A DNA stretch of 64,000 bases, from the NCBI RefSeq assembly GCF_000327385.1, contig NW_008707601.1, positions 466,406-530,405 of the forward strand. Reading direction: 5' to 3'. A program made the position numbers and the translations under genes. The number at the start of each line of letters is the position of its first letter. Positions within the stretch are counted from its first letter, which is position 1. Below are positions 1 to 11,769 of this stretch, one piece after another. Source of the stretch: Lottia gigantea. Its lineage: Eukaryota > Mollusca > Gastropoda > Lottiidae. The notes beneath the pieces were generated by a model that was given only the letters and a program-made list of their open reading frames with translations, did no database searches and had not been told where the DNA came from.

Positions 1-71
1 TAAATGGGAGGTTGTAATTTTAGGACCTGGTGACACAATTTAGTAAGTAGTTTTTTGCCTCTTGTAGATAG

Positions 72-230
72 TCCAAATCCCAGCATTGGTTGAGGTATCT
101 TCAGATTTTTCAACCCAGTTTCCTCCTATCAGTGATGCACTTGAGAGGGGCTGACTTCAGAAAAACCATCTAGTTGTTTGGATAAGACATTAAATTGAGT
201 CTCTTAGTGCTACAGGCTGTGCTGTAGATA
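72..230 (+). repeat. tRNA-derived SINE, diverged internal fragment
   Basis: This stretch aligns by eye to the middle of the SINE that is complete at 61616-61988 (reverse strand). Shared parts are the box-B-like end, the segment with 'cagtgatgca', and the 'ggctgtgc' segment. It lies in the intron just upstream of the first visible UBE2G1 exon. The head and the tail are missing. Confidence 0.6.
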
Positions 231-330
231 AAGAAAGTTGGGTAAACTGCCTCAGTGTTGTTGATAGGTCATATGATCCTGCCTTGTTGATGATGACTGA
301 CGAAACAATATTACATTTTGATAATTTCAG

Positions 331-1595
331 TGAAGGAGGAGTGTTTAAAGCTGAATTAACTTTCCCTAAAGAATATCCACACAGACCTCCAAAAATGAAA
401 TTTGTCACAGAAATGTTTCACCCAAATAGTGAGTAGATTAATTATGAATTGGCCCTGAAATGGAAATGTGTGTATATCAATGTTATTGTATGTATATTTC
501 AATTGGCCCTGATGGAAATGTGTGTATATCAATGTTATTGTATGTATATTTCAATTGGCCCTGATGGAAATGTGTGTATATCAATGTTATAGTATGTATA
601 TTTCAGTTGGCCCTGAAAGAAGTGCTTGTATATCAATGTTATTTTATGTATATTTCTGTTGGCCCCGATGGAAGTGTGTGTATATCAATGTTATTGTATG
701 TATATTTCAGTTGGCCCTGATGGAAGTGTGTGTATATCAATATTACATGAACCAGGAGATGATAAATATGGTTATGAGAAAGCTTCCGAGCGTTGGCTAC
801 CAGTTCATACAGTAGAGACGATATTACTCAGTGTTATTTCTATGTTAGCTGATCCTAATGATGAATCCCCAGCTAATGTTGATGCAGCAGTATGTATTAG
901 CTTTTCTCTCTATCTAGATAAAGTTGTAATCTAAGATAAAATAAGTTTAAACATAATAGTGCAATAAACCTGCCACAAGGAGCTTTGATGGCAAAATGAT
1001 ATCAGATTTCTTTCAAGACAAAATTTTACTAAAAACAAGTTATGTGAAATTAAGCTGCCATAAGGAGCAAAGGTAGCAAAATCATATCGTATTCATTTCG
1101 TACCAAACTTTCGTTCCGTTTATTTAGCTTTTATTTTAGTATAGCCACTTCAGTTAGGGTCTAACGACAGCCCTCTTAAATGTTCCTTTTGACCTAACTT
1201 GGTAACGTCTGCTTTAACAAATCAAATTTCTTATCTCTCCAGTGCTGTGACACAGTGTTTATCAAGACCCTACCTGAAGTGGCTACATTATAAATAAAAG
1301 CTATTAAAAAAAAAACAGAACGAAAGTTTCGTTTAATTTTAATTCGGCTGAGTGAATAGGGTTCGACATGGAAAGATGTAGTCATTCAGAAAATCGTGTG
1401 GATGTATCTATATCTGAATTAGAAAAATACTAGGATTCCTGAATAGAGTTTCGTCGTTGTAAACTGTGTGTCAATTCATTTTAGTTTCTATTTGTAATCG
1501 ATTGTGTTTAATTATAGAAATTGAGAAGAGAGGAGCCCGATGTTTACAAGAGAAAAGTTGGTCGCCTTGTTCGTAAAAGTCAGGATGATTTATGA
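331..1595 (+). CDS. UBE2G1: Ubiquitin-conjugating enzyme E2 G1, C-terminal two thirds (three exons)
   Basis: E2 enzyme that accepts ubiquitin from E1 as a thioester and passes it on with E3 ligases; UBE2G1 is known for K48-chain extension, including with cullin-RING ligases. Exons by splice consensus and phase are 331-428, 711-889 and 1518-1595 (stop TGA). About 117 residues are visible; the first 50 or so lie upstream of the window. The first exon carries the E2 core with the HPN motif. The second begins with the catalytic Cys codon region (Cys at 731-733, in [12 protein letters not shown]), and the long insertion after it (DDKYGYE) is typical of the UBE2G/R class. The last exon ends in VRKSQDDL, matching the human VRKSQ tail. 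The intron before exon 711-889 is a 52-bp tandem repeat that copies its own acceptor site. Confidence 0.93.
449..710 (+). repeat. 52-bp minisatellite that copies the UBE2G1 3' splice site
   Basis: Copies start at 449, 503, 555, 607 and 659 and run into the real exon at 711, so spacing is 54 then 52 bp. Each unit holds the intron end (tatatttca-) and the first 30 or so bases of the exon (ttggccctga...). Only the unit at 607 keeps an intact AG (605-606) besides the true acceptor at 709-710; the others read tttcaa or tttctg. Confidence 0.9.
1108..1335. mobile_element. Fold-back MITE, family B
   Basis: Arms of about 60 bp at 1111-1171 and 1264-1328 are imperfect inverted copies of each other (ends 'aaactttcgttc' and 'gaacgaaagttt'), separated by a short centre. 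There is no coding capacity. Relatives are at 24165-24610 and 62785-62960. It sits in the last intron of UBE2G1. Confidence 0.7.
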
Positions 1596-2214
1596 TGAAA
1601 GAGTTGGATAATTGGTAAGTGCATCCAATCAAATATTTTTGTTCTTTAGACACGCAGAGTCACTGTATACTGGCTGATAAATTTCTACGATAGTGAATAA
1701 TTCAGGAACCTAATGTTAACATTAATCTTTGATGCTATGGCAAATCTATTAGCTGTATTATTCACTACTCTCTTACAACACAATAATAAGGACTTGAAAA
1801 GGAAAAAGAAAAACTTGCAAGTCTCAATTGAGTAATGCACAGTAGAACTCTCCCTGTTATTCCCCAATTCATAGAGATGAGAATATGGATACATACGAAA
1901 TGATGCCAAATATTGATTGAATCCTATGGCTGAATAGGGCTGTTTATTTATGTTTTTGTCAGTCGGACATTTTTCAACGACCTGTGAAATTTGATCTTAA
2001 TTTCCCTTAGCTGCTAGAATGAATGAATAATCTTTATTTTACTTTCTTTTTCAGTTTTGTGCAAAGTGAGACTAATAATTTGAAGAGACAAAACACAGCA
2101 GCAGTTTAATAATGTTATTTTTATAATGTCAGACATATTCAGAGTTTTCATGCTATTTCTGGTGTTTGTTGGTGAATGATATTAATTCAGGTGTCCTTTT
2201 ATAAGTCAATTTAA

Positions 2215-2475
2215 AGAGATTGCAAAGAGGTTTTCTAAAAGATTGTATGAGTATGACATCAATTTCCAAACATCAATTTGCACCATTCAAATTTCAGTCA
2301 GGTGTCTGTGGTTCCAGTAATTCCACTGAAACTAAGTGTTTGATGACATCACATCATGATTAGTGACGTCACCAATCAATCATTTTTTTGTTATTACCAC
2401 AGATGTCTGATTGAAAATTGGAATTGTACAAATTGATGCATAAGGTTTTATGCCTTTTTTCATTGTTTAATACAA
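2215..2475. mobile_element. Palindromic MITE, family A (diverged)
   Basis: The order is typical of family A: 'aaagaggttttcta', 'catcaatttgcaccatt', 'gtctgtggttcc', 'aattccactgaaactaagtg', then a TGACGTCA centre at about 2363-2370, then the reverse complement of these blocks, ending near 'aattgatgca'. Other copies lie at 7500-7700, 7755-7915, 32305-32600, 45945-46255, 47640-47925 and 59725-59815. Confidence 0.7.
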
Positions 2476-3559
2476 GGGAAAAAAGGTACACCCCCTCAAT
2501 GTGGAATATATCCAAGAATGAAAATTAAGCATTAATCTAGTAATCTGATTGGATAATAAGATTTACCTTTCAGATGACTGGAACTATGAGCTTAAAGAAA
2601 CATATAGGTAGTATCTTCATGTTTTTAGGTTAAAATTCTGAGTTGAGAAATAATGGGTCAAATAGATCTGTTGAACATAAGGGGTTCATACATAAATACA
2701 GTACATGTTTTGGAAATTGGCTACAGCTGAAATATGTGAAATTAGTTTAGAGTAATTTCAATGCTGCCATTGTTCATTAGATTGTTGACTGAAATCCTAT
2801 ATTATAATTTAAAGATCTCTTGTAGTGTTATTAATGATAGGGTAATTTTACGACAAATCGTTAGCTTACTTGCGTGAATTAAAGCAGAGCATTTATTAAA
2901 GCATTGGATTGGAGTAAATTTTGAGGCAATAAGCTAGAGCTGGAATACTATTCATTTGACTATTGTTTGGAGATTGCAATTGTTCATAAAATTGTGGGCT
3001 GAAATCTTATACTGAATAGTTTTGAGATCTTTTGTTGGCATTTTGATTCATAACTTTTATTAAGTTAGTAAATAAGTTTCATTAATTAAGCAGGGAATTT
3101 CAACAATCATTGGATTTGTGAAACTCAGACTCATTCATTACGATCCATAAATTCACTGGTTGGGGCATGAAAACTTTGAATATCTCAATACAATACTGGT
3201 TTGTTGTGTATAATAAATCATTTATTTACTCATTGTCCAGTTATCATTATCACCTCATTGGCACTGGATATTCCTACCACAGTAGTCTAGAACATTCTGA
3301 CCCACACCAGTAATATCTATCACAGCTTGGTCAGTAAGGTTTGGACTACTGTAGGTGCTTGTGTTTGGAACTACAGGCATTATAGATTAGAAAAAATTCA
3401 GCTAATATTTGGTTATAACACAAAATTATAAGCATACATTGTCACTAGGAAAAAAGTTTTCAAATTTAATTAAGCTTCAAGAGTCAGCAAGTCATCAAAA
3501 TTTGAGAATACAAACAAATTTTACTAAACTGCTTAGAAAACAAATATTATTTAAAATGT

Positions 3560-4085
3560 AGATCGGGATACAGAAATAGATTGGATATTGATACAGACAG
3601 TCAGAATTATCTTACAGAGAAACTGGGTTATTTTTGTCAATCTTCTGAAGGGATTTTAATGTATATCAGCACAATATCAAGTGTAATTTGAGACAAAGTA
3701 TTCTAAGTCTACTAACTCATCGTTCAAGGTTTTACTGTATCATTGTGAATCACATAATCTATTATGATACGGCTGAGATTTTCAAAAAGGTTTCCTCTGT
3801 AAATACTATTTTAGTTTTACCTAACTCTTATAAGTCCAAGCTGTTGTTAACTAAACGTGTAAACTTAACAATCTTTGGAATTTTGACACCATGGAAATCA
3901 GTATTTTTGGTACCTAATTGTCTGTGAAATATCCATCCCAACATTTATTACTTAACATGTAAAATTAACCGAAATCGGTCGAAATTCTGAAAGAAACATA
4001 AATTTTGAAGATTTGATGAACCTTGAATAAACAAGTATTTTGGTTACCAAATTGTCTGTGAAATATCAATCTATTTCTGTCTGTG
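3560..4085. repeat. Widely spaced inverted repeat
   Basis: The block near 3568-3605 (cagaaatagattggatatt) reappears as its reverse complement near 4053-4080. The roughly 450 bp between is AT-rich and has no recognisable gene. It may be a decayed fold-back element. Confidence 0.45.
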
Positions 4086-5223
4086 TATTGAGATAAATTG
4101 TATATAGAAACCTATATGATTGTAAAAAGTTTGTTCTATTCCTTTAATCCTTTCTGTTCTCACTAACATACTAAACCTATATAGAATGGAAAACTAACTG
4201 TGTTTCTCTATGAATTCAAAAATCTTATGTTTTTGGAGCTAGTACACTTTCAACAGTGATAACAATTACAAAGGGTTACTTATAGCTAGCACTTTTCACC
4301 ATTATGATTCCTCATTTCTAGAACAACTTGTGGATTTCACTTTTTAAAATAACATTTTGCTAGAATATTTTTTGTCAGGTGAAGTTTTTCGTGAGATTGG
4401 AGATGAAAAATGGAATGGTGAAAATAGAAGCTGTATGTGTCCATGATCACAGTTATCTGAAGTTTCATAAATATAACTACGAAATACTTAACATCATAGC
4501 GGCTCAACACTTATAAAAACACTAGTTGAGCGAATATTTCATATTGTGCAACTTCAGATAACGAGACAACTAGAATTCAATCCTTTAACCTTGGTATTCT
4601 TAGAAAAACTGGCAATCAGTAGAACTGATGAATATGTATAAATACATAACATAATAAGATCAATATTAAATCATTTGGACTAAAACTGTTTAGATTTCTC
4701 AAACTTTTCTGTATTATATCTTGTAGCAAACTACTTTTTCCACTGAAGGTTGTTATTTATGCAATGAAAAGTGCTAATTCTGTCATTTTGTTTTCTTTTA
4801 TTGGGAAATTTGCAAGAACTATTTTGGGTTGGAGTGTTATAAGTGGATTTTATTTTGCAAAATATTTGTAACATTTTCAGTTGATCTTGCCAAGTATTTT
4901 GAGTCCTTACCCTCATAGCATTTCTCTCTGTTCCATGTGGAGCCATTTTCTTAAAAATCTTGTTATTAATTTTTGTCGTGAGAAATTAGGCAAACAAACT
5001 TAAATAAAAATTGCAAGATTGTTTAATGGGCCGTGTTTCTCATTCTATTAATTTTTGTTGTTAATGGGGAATTTTTAATTGAAATTCTCCACTTACAATA
5101 AATGTATTTTATTATTTTTTAAGAAACAGAGGCCTGAATCTCTGAATATGGAATACAAGTAGAATTTCAACTCCTGAAGAAAGAAATGTACCCCCTTGTT
5201 AACCCTAAAATTTTAAACCACAA

Positions 5224-5515
5224 TCTTCACAATGGTCAAGTTATTGCTTCTTCATTTTATACCTTGACTACAATGGTCCACTTTCTTCTTAACAGAAGTT
5301 TGTGAATGCAGCAATTTGATTTGATTGTATGCCAGTGAATACAGCCAATCTAAACCCTTGACAGAAAGACTAAAAAATAATTATGCACGAAATCGAGGGC
5401 TCTGCTTGGCTGTATTCGCTTACATACAATCAAATGAAATTGCTGACCATGAAACAAGAAAATGGACATTGCAGTCATGGTATAAGATGAAGTAATACAT
5501 CGACCATTGTGAAGG
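5224..5515. mobile_element. Palindromic MITE, family C
   Basis: It begins 'cttcacaatggtcaag' and ends with the reverse complement 'cgaccattgtgaag'. Inner blocks (tataccttgac, gcagcaatttgat, gattgtatgc, gaatacagcc) also recur in inverted order. Arms are about 130 bp. A second near-complete copy is at 36527-36822; partial ones are at 30490-30780, 38155-38232 and 40640-40740. Confidence 0.75.
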
Positions 5516-5789
5516 TGCGTTCTTCCCTAAAGTTCAAATCTTTTATCCTACCTGCTGTGTAACTCTTATTATTTATGTGTGAATTTTCATTAATAAATGA
5601 TATATTATTATTAAATTGACTATTTTCTAGTCTGCAAGATCAGATTAACTGTTTTTCCCTGCTTTACAGTCGTGCTTCTTACAAATCTGCAAAATCTTAT
5701 AGGATTATCCAAGAATGACTGCCCTAAGTGCAACATGCTAATAACAATAATATGAATTCTTTCAATGTTGCAAACACCTATATGTCCAA

Positions 5790-6165
5790 CTCTCTTAGTC
5801 TTTGTACTATGGCCCATTTAAATTAAATATTTTTTTTATGGAAGCTGAAAATTACCAAAGTTAAACAGCAAATTAAAAGGCTTAGCCGTCATAGGAACAT
5901 TTTGAAATTCATACTATCTCATACTAGTCCTCATTCGAAATATCAAATCACTAAGTTGCTGTCTCCCTTACTTTTTGTACGGAGGCCCATTAAAGACATA
6001 CACTAATCGATATATATATGGCCTATGTAGAATAATACTCAGAGTTTACGGGCAATTTGCGAGTCTAGCCGTGATAGGAACTTATTGCAATTCATATCAT
6101 ACTGTCTCACACTAGTCCTCATTCGAAATTTTGCAGTGCTATTATAACTTAAAATTTGACGTCAC
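5790..6165. repeat. Dispersed repeat shared with the flank of the YqaJ fossil
   Basis: Two overlapping versions (5870-5990 and 6003-6165) share 'atatggcctatgtagaat', 'cagagtttacgggcaattt', 'agtcctcattcgaa' and 'aagttgctgtctccctta' with 17258-17435, just downstream of the recombinase fossil. It could be a terminal part of the same element or an independent repeat. Confidence 0.55.
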
Positions 6166-6293
6166 CCTTAGTTCACTAACATAACTCTACACTAATAAAC
6201 ATAAATATTATAAATGTGTTCTAAAATATTTGAGTCATTCTGCCCCTTATTTGTACCACTCGTCTCGATCGTAGCAAAATTTCGTGCAAACAA

Positions 6294-6316
6294 GCCCCCC
6301 CCCCCCCCCTCCCCCT
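6294..6316 (+). repeat. C-rich homopolymer tract
   Basis: About 15 consecutive C, one T, then five more C, in otherwise AT-rich sequence. It could form i-motif or G-quadruplex DNA and is also a likely place for assembly length errors. Confidence 0.8.
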
Positions 6317-7499
6317 TCCAACCCCCTGAGCCAATAAGCCTATGTTGAAATTGGTATAGCTCTTTCAGTTTTCAAACGATTTTCGGAATTTTCGATTTTC
6401 GTACGACTTTGTGTGTAAGCAAGCCTAAATGATCTAACAATGAGGATCTTGTTTCACCAACCATATACCGAATATGGCCATATTTGATCCACTATCTTTA
6501 AATTTACTGTGGTTTAATCTGTTCTATTGCAATCATATTTGTATCTTTTGCACTTTTTCGTCCCAGAATTTATTGCCACATTTTTGTAGTCACAAAGTCA
6601 AAGCTTTTCAGTAAATTTTCTAATTATTTTCTTTGAGGGTAGCCAGATTTAGGCCTAAAACTTGAATAATGGTGAACTTTATTGTTACAGTAACGCTATA
6701 TCCCTTTAAATTTCGGGGTAATATTTGGCGCGAATCTAGCAATCATGTTATTTGTTCTGTCAAGAATTAAAGGTCCCCTTCCGTGTAATTTACTTCACAA
6801 ACATGTGAATTTGACAATTTTTTCCCTCGGTAACTTAACGAAATATACTTTATTCGTTGATACAAAAATTTTTGAACAGGTTTTAGACTTTACAAAGGAT
6901 TTTGAAGTCCAGTACCTCTATTCAAAATTCTTTCAACCAGACACTCTGAAATATTGGTGGATCTTTTCCTTTAATAATTTATCAACTTTCACCAAATTGA
7001 CGAGAAGGTGACAGTTTAAAACCATCAGAAACTCAAAACAATTTTTTGGCGGGAAGAGTTGACACGTAGAGCACGTGGATGCAGAATTGTGGCTGCTGAT
7101 TGGCTGAAATTCAAATTGTCAGTCAAAAAGTGGGAGGAGTTTAACGTAAAATCATCGTTTGCATATCCATAGGTGCGCATTTCTGAGCGGGATTTCGGTC
7201 TTATCAGTGGTGACTTATGACTTATGATATATTCTGTATTGGATTCTGGATGGTTTTGAATTATTTCGATATTTTTAGTGCTAAATCTTTGACTAATATC
7301 TGTGGATTGGGATTTATTTGGTACTATCTGTATCATTCCGGATGGATTTAGATTATTTTGTGATTTTTCTATAAAATAATGGATTCAACGATGACACTTT
7401 TGGAAGGAGTGACAAAATAAATATTGGACACTTATTCACAAGAAGGTAAGCCATTTTCTTCATTCAAATTTTGATTGGAAACTTATAAGGAATATAAAC

Positions 7500-7915
7500 T
7501 GGTTTTCTAGAAATAGGGACACCAATAGCATCGATTTGTACCATTCCAATTTCTAGTCAGACCTCTGTTTTATTTTTTCCGATACCACTAAAACTAGTTT
7601 TTTTTTTACGTCACTATTGCCGAATCTACAGTCTTTGTGAAATTGACGTTATCAACCGCACAGTTTTACTTCAGTGGAATTGCACAAAAAAAGAAGTTAA
7701 TCAGAAGCATGAATACCTTGAATAGCTCATTTCATTTAGATCTACTAAACGTTTTGTTAAAGGGATTGTAAAGAGATTTTTTAAATCTTTTATGTGTATA
7801 AGGGAGGGACACCGATAGCATCAACTTGCAACATTCCAATCTTCATTCAGACGTATATATGACTCCTGCAATTCCACTAAAACTCTGTTTTTGATGACGT
7901 CACCAATTTTCGAGG
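7500..7915. mobile_element. Two partial MITE copies, family A, side by side
   Basis: The first (about 7500-7700) has the blocks 'gggacacca', 'gatttgtaccattcc', 'ccactaaaac' and the inverted 'agtggaattgc'. The second (about 7755-7915) runs from 'agggattgtaaagaga' to a TGACGTCAC centre near 7896 and lacks the right arm. Confidence 0.65.
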
Positions 7916-8239
7916 TTTAAATATTATCGGTTAGTTTGGACTTTCCTCAATCTAGATTCTTACGCGCGTGACCTTGAAAATTTAGACTCAATGTCACGAG
8001 AATAAATAAGACAAATATGAATTCAGAAATAACATGGAAGATATCGGGAGTATCATTATGGCCCACTTTTGTTTGTATTTATATTTTGCACTGGTATTTA
8101 AATTACAATTCAAGAATCATGTAGTTTAATGATACTTTTCAGAACCTTTACATACCGTACTTCATACGTTAAAAAGTGCTACACAAAATTGTAAACTGCT
8201 GTGCAATTCGGGCCCATAGAGCAAAAGACTTATGCTTAA

Positions 8240-8680
8240 GGGTAGATAGGTTTAGAAATAGGGGGTGGGGGTATTAAAGGGATGGTGTCCTAAAATTGTT
8301 AATTTAGTGACATTAAGGTAGGGGTGAGGGTAGACAGGTTTAGAAATAGGGGGTGGGGGTATTAACGGGATGGTGTCCTATAATTGTTAGTTTAGTGACA
8401 TTAAGGTAGGGATGAGGGTAGACAGGTTTAGAAATAGTGGGGTGGGGTATTAAAGGGATGGTGTCCTAAAATTGTTAGATTAGTGACATTAAGGTAGGGA
8501 TGAGGGTAGACAGGATTAGAAATAGGGGGGTGGGGTATTAAAGGGATGGTGTCGTATAATTGTTAGTTTAGTGACATTAAGGTAGGGATGAAGGTAGACA
8601 GAGGGGTAGGGGTATTAAAGGGATGGTGTCCTGATATTAAGGTAGGGGTGAGGGTAGACAGGTTTTGAATTAGGAGGTGG
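8240..8680 (+). repeat. 88-bp minisatellite
   Basis: About five units with the core 'gggtagacaggtttagaaat', a G-rich 'gggggtgggg' block and 'agggatggtgtcctaaaatt'. The first two starts are at 8240 and 8328. Later units carry small deletions, so the period drifts to about 80-88 bp. The G-rich strand is the + strand. Confidence 0.85.
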
Positions 8681-9550
8681 GATGGTTATTAGGTCATATC
8701 TATGCAAGCTTTCTATTGTGAGAATTCAGATTTTTGTCTTGTGATTTATGAGAAAAGTATGACAGCCCTTTAATACCTAGTAAAATTTTACTTTTTGAAA
8801 CAATTCACAACACAATGTTGTTTGTATTTATTGTAATTATTATTCTTTTTTCAGTGACAGCAGTTCAGAGAAGTTATTAGTATGCAAAGTTTTAAATCCC
8901 TTTTGACAAATAGATCTTGTTTTATATGTGGTGAGTTTTTTTTTATAATTAACTTTCTGGTTTTTCTGAAAACTACTTGAATTATTTCTCAGGTATTCCA
9001 ACTGTTAGGCCTAGGTTTAAGCAAGGGGGAATCTTGTGAATTTTTGTGAGGGGACTTTCTGTTACTGAAGGGATGTAGTCCCTTAATTGTTATATTTCAG
9101 AGTCGAAAAAAAACTTTTGACATGATTAAAATGCAGATGTTAATGTTAAGTTTCTTTTTATTTTGCAGGTAAATCCAGTAACTCTGATTTAACAAACTTC
9201 ATCTATATTTGGTGATTGTGTTTAGAATGAATGACCATCCAGAGTCGTCATAATTTATGCTAACCAATCCAAAATACTTTTAAAAATGGTAAGACACTAC
9301 ATCTACTAGTCCATTTAAAACAATAGATACCCTGCAATTCCTAACATACAGCAAGGAAATCTTATATGGTACACAGTATTTGATACATTACTTAGTACTA
9401 GTGTATTAGTGGGTTGAATACTAAATGGCCCAGAACAGGACATGAATAACAAATTGGTCAGATCATGTATGCTAAGTGGAGTCACTTGCATAAAATAATA
9501 GGAAACATCCCTGTTTTTACTATTTAATTTGAATAAATGATTTATTACAG

Positions 9551-9624
9551 GTATGAAATCTTCTCATCAGTTAGAAACTTGTTGGTCTATAGATATCAAA
9601 TTATATTCCAGTGAGCTGTTAAAT
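9551..9624 (+). CDS. Possible coding exon of an unidentified gene
   Basis: An acceptor (tattacag) and a donor (aaatg|gtgagt) flank an open stretch starting with ATG at 9553 and reading MKSSHQLETCWS... for 24 codons. I do not recognise the peptide. Its end phase (one base over) does not join in frame to the next candidate exon at 9823, so either an exon is missing in the N gap at 9672-9734 or one of the two calls is wrong. Confidence 0.3.
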
Positions 9625-9671
9625 GGTGAGTCTTCTTTATCAGTCAACATACTACCTTCCCTCCAAGATGA

Positions 9672-9734
9672 NNNNNNNNNNNNNNNNNNNNNNNNNNNNN
9701 NNNNNNNNNNNNNNNNNNNNNNNNNNNNNNNNNN
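9672..9734. other. Assembly gap (63 N)
   Basis: A run of N immediately upstream of the tandem duplication; the true length is unknown. Confidence 1.
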
Positions 9735-9822
9735 AGGGATGCAGTTCTATAATTGTTTGGTAGAGAAATATCCCTTTATTTATTTTTTTTTAATTTAGTA
9801 AATTTTACATTTTGTATTTCAG

Positions 9823-10249
9823 ATATTGAATGTTGTCAGTTTAATTTTTGAAATACAACATGTGTTTCAACATCTTGATAATTCGTGAGTTTCTCTTAAT
9901 TAAGTTGATATTTTTGTAAAATATTCCATTTGGAACAGACTCGCTGACATTAACACCAATATTTTTACTTGTAAACACTAATTTTGTAGAGCTGAGCTCT
10001 TTATTCGGAATAGTGATAGGAATAGTTGACATTGATCTCTATCAGCTGGTTTAACAAATATTTAGACAACTTGATCTTTTTAAAATATTTAACGTTCGCT
10101 ACTATTGTCTGACTCTTCTTGAGTCTCAAGAGTTATTTGTAAGTATGATATAGCCTCAAGATTACTTATTTTCACTTATTGTTGTAGGTAGATCAATTCA
10201 TGGCCTAGTTAGAGCAACCAGAAAACACAGGCGGAGCTTTAAAAGTTAT
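9823..10249 (+). CDS. Candidate two-exon module of an unidentified gene, copy 1
   Basis: Exon a is 9823-9884 (after tttcag, before gtgagt) and exon b is 10192-10249 (after gtaggtag, before gtgagt). Read in phase 0 they join cleanly to a 40-residue stretch: a hydrophobic, helix-like first half (ILNVVSLIFEIQ...) and a basic second half (VRATRKHRRSFKSY). The module is phase 0 at both ends. I cannot name the protein. A coding role is inferred from open phase and splice consensus only. Confidence 0.4.
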
Positions 10250-10804
10250 GTGAGTTGTATTTTATTCTTGGGCATCATCCCATGTAGCAGGTTACCCCCT
10301 TCGTACACACACTCTATAACTTAAAGGGATACATGGTAGTAAGACTGCAAGTAACTACAAGATATTTTATACATGTAGAAGCCTCAATCTGTGCTGGATG
10401 TTTTACGAAATTATCCCTTTACACATACTTTACAAGAATATTCTAGTATTAAACCACAGAATGATTCTCACAGTACATCTTGTTTCTCTCCTTATATGTA
10501 GCTCCTTATATTTGCCCCTGTCAAAGTGCATCATAGAAACCGTCCGTCTGGGTGTATTTTATTGCACTCTGGTCGTTTTGACCAATTAAGATCCTGGATC
10601 AGTCATCTGTTCTGGAACCTCTATGTCTAATGAATTGTGCCAACGTTTTTTTTCATTGAAACTTGACCAAGGGAGTTGGTGTCATTTTCTCTTCTGCTCA
10701 TATACCTGGTAAACTTGCCTAGTAATCACCAAGACATTATAATGAACACAATAGAGGCTACAGTATTTGATTTTAATGAAATTTTTTTGTATTTTGTATT
10801 TCAG

Positions 10805-11231
10805 ATATTGAATGTTGTCAGTTTAATTATTGAAATACAACATGTGTTTCAACATCTTGATAATTCGTGAGTTTCTCTTAAATAAATTGATATTTTTGTA
10901 AAATATTCCATTTGGAACAGACTCGCTGACATTAACACCAATATTTTTACTTGTAAACACTAATTTTGTAGAGCTGAGCTCTTTATTCGGAATAGTGATA
11001 GGAATAGTTGACATTGATCTCTATCAGCTGGTTTAACAAATATTTAGACAACTTGATCTTTTTAAAATATTTAACGTTCGCTACTATTGTCTGACTCTTC
11101 TTGAGTCTCAAGAGTTATTTGTATCTATGATATAGCCTCAAGATCACTTATTTTCACTTATTGTTGTAGGTAGATCAATTCATGGCCTAGTTAGAGCAAC
11201 CAGAAAACACAGGCGGAGCTTTAAAAGTTAT
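10805..11231 (+). CDS. Candidate two-exon module of an unidentified gene, copy 2
   Basis: The exons are 10805-10866 and 11174-11231, at exactly +982 from copy 1. The peptide is the same apart from one residue (LIIEIQ where copy 1 has LIFEIQ). Because the module is 120 coding bases and symmetric in phase, splicing both copies would give a 40-residue tandem repeat without a frameshift. Confidence 0.4.
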
Positions 11232-11769
11232 GTGAGTTGTATTTTATTCTTGGGCATCATCCCATTTAGCAGGTTACCCCCTTCGTACACACACTCTATA
11301 ACTTAAAGGGATACATGGTAGTAAGACTGCAAGTAACTACAAGATATTTTATACATGTAGAAGCCTCAATCTGTGCTGGATGTTTTACGAAATTATCCCT
11401 TTACACATACTTTACAAGAATATTCTAGTATTAAACCACAGAATGATTCTCACAGTACATCTTGTTTCTCTCCTTATATGTAGCTCCTTATATTTGCCCC
11501 TGTCAAAGTGCATCATAGAAACCGTCCGTCTGGGTGTATTTTATTGCACTCTGGTCGTTTTGACCAATTAAGATCCTGGATCAGTCATCTGTTCTGGAAC
11601 CTCTATGTCTAATGAATTGTGCCAACGTTTTTTTTCATTGAAACTTGACCAAGGGAGTTGGTGTCATTTTCTCTTCTGCTCATATACCTGGTAAACTTGC
11701 CTAGTAATCACCAAGACTATAATGAACACAATAGAGGCTACAGTATTTGATTTTAATGAAATTTTTTTG

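Larger units (their letters stand above)
1596..7200. other. Intergenic region downstream of UBE2G1
   Basis: No open frame here looks like a gene. It contains MITE copies at 2215-2475 and 5224-5515, a wide inverted repeat at about 3560-4085, a small one at 4455-4565, a dispersed repeat at 5790-6165 and a C-rich tract at 6294-6316. The rest is AT-rich sequence in which I see nothing. Confidence 0.6.
9809..11769 (+). repeat. Tandem segmental duplication, 982-bp offset
   Basis: Copy 1 is about 9809-10789 and copy 2 about 10790-11769. They are nearly identical, with a handful of substitutions and a 3-bp deletion near the end of copy 2. Each copy carries the two candidate exons described separately. 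The copy ends fall inside the start of the decayed repeat that follows ('gaacacaatagaggctacag'). Confidence 0.92.

Noticed and set aside
7025-7336. Minus-strand 103-codon open frame
   Set aside because: Composition is non-coding-like, there is no splice context and no recognisable motif.
8855-9292. Two exon-like stretches (8855-8930 and 9169-9288) with splice-type borders
   Set aside because: All three frames contain stops. They could be 5' UTR exons of the unidentified gene, but nothing in the sequence proves it.
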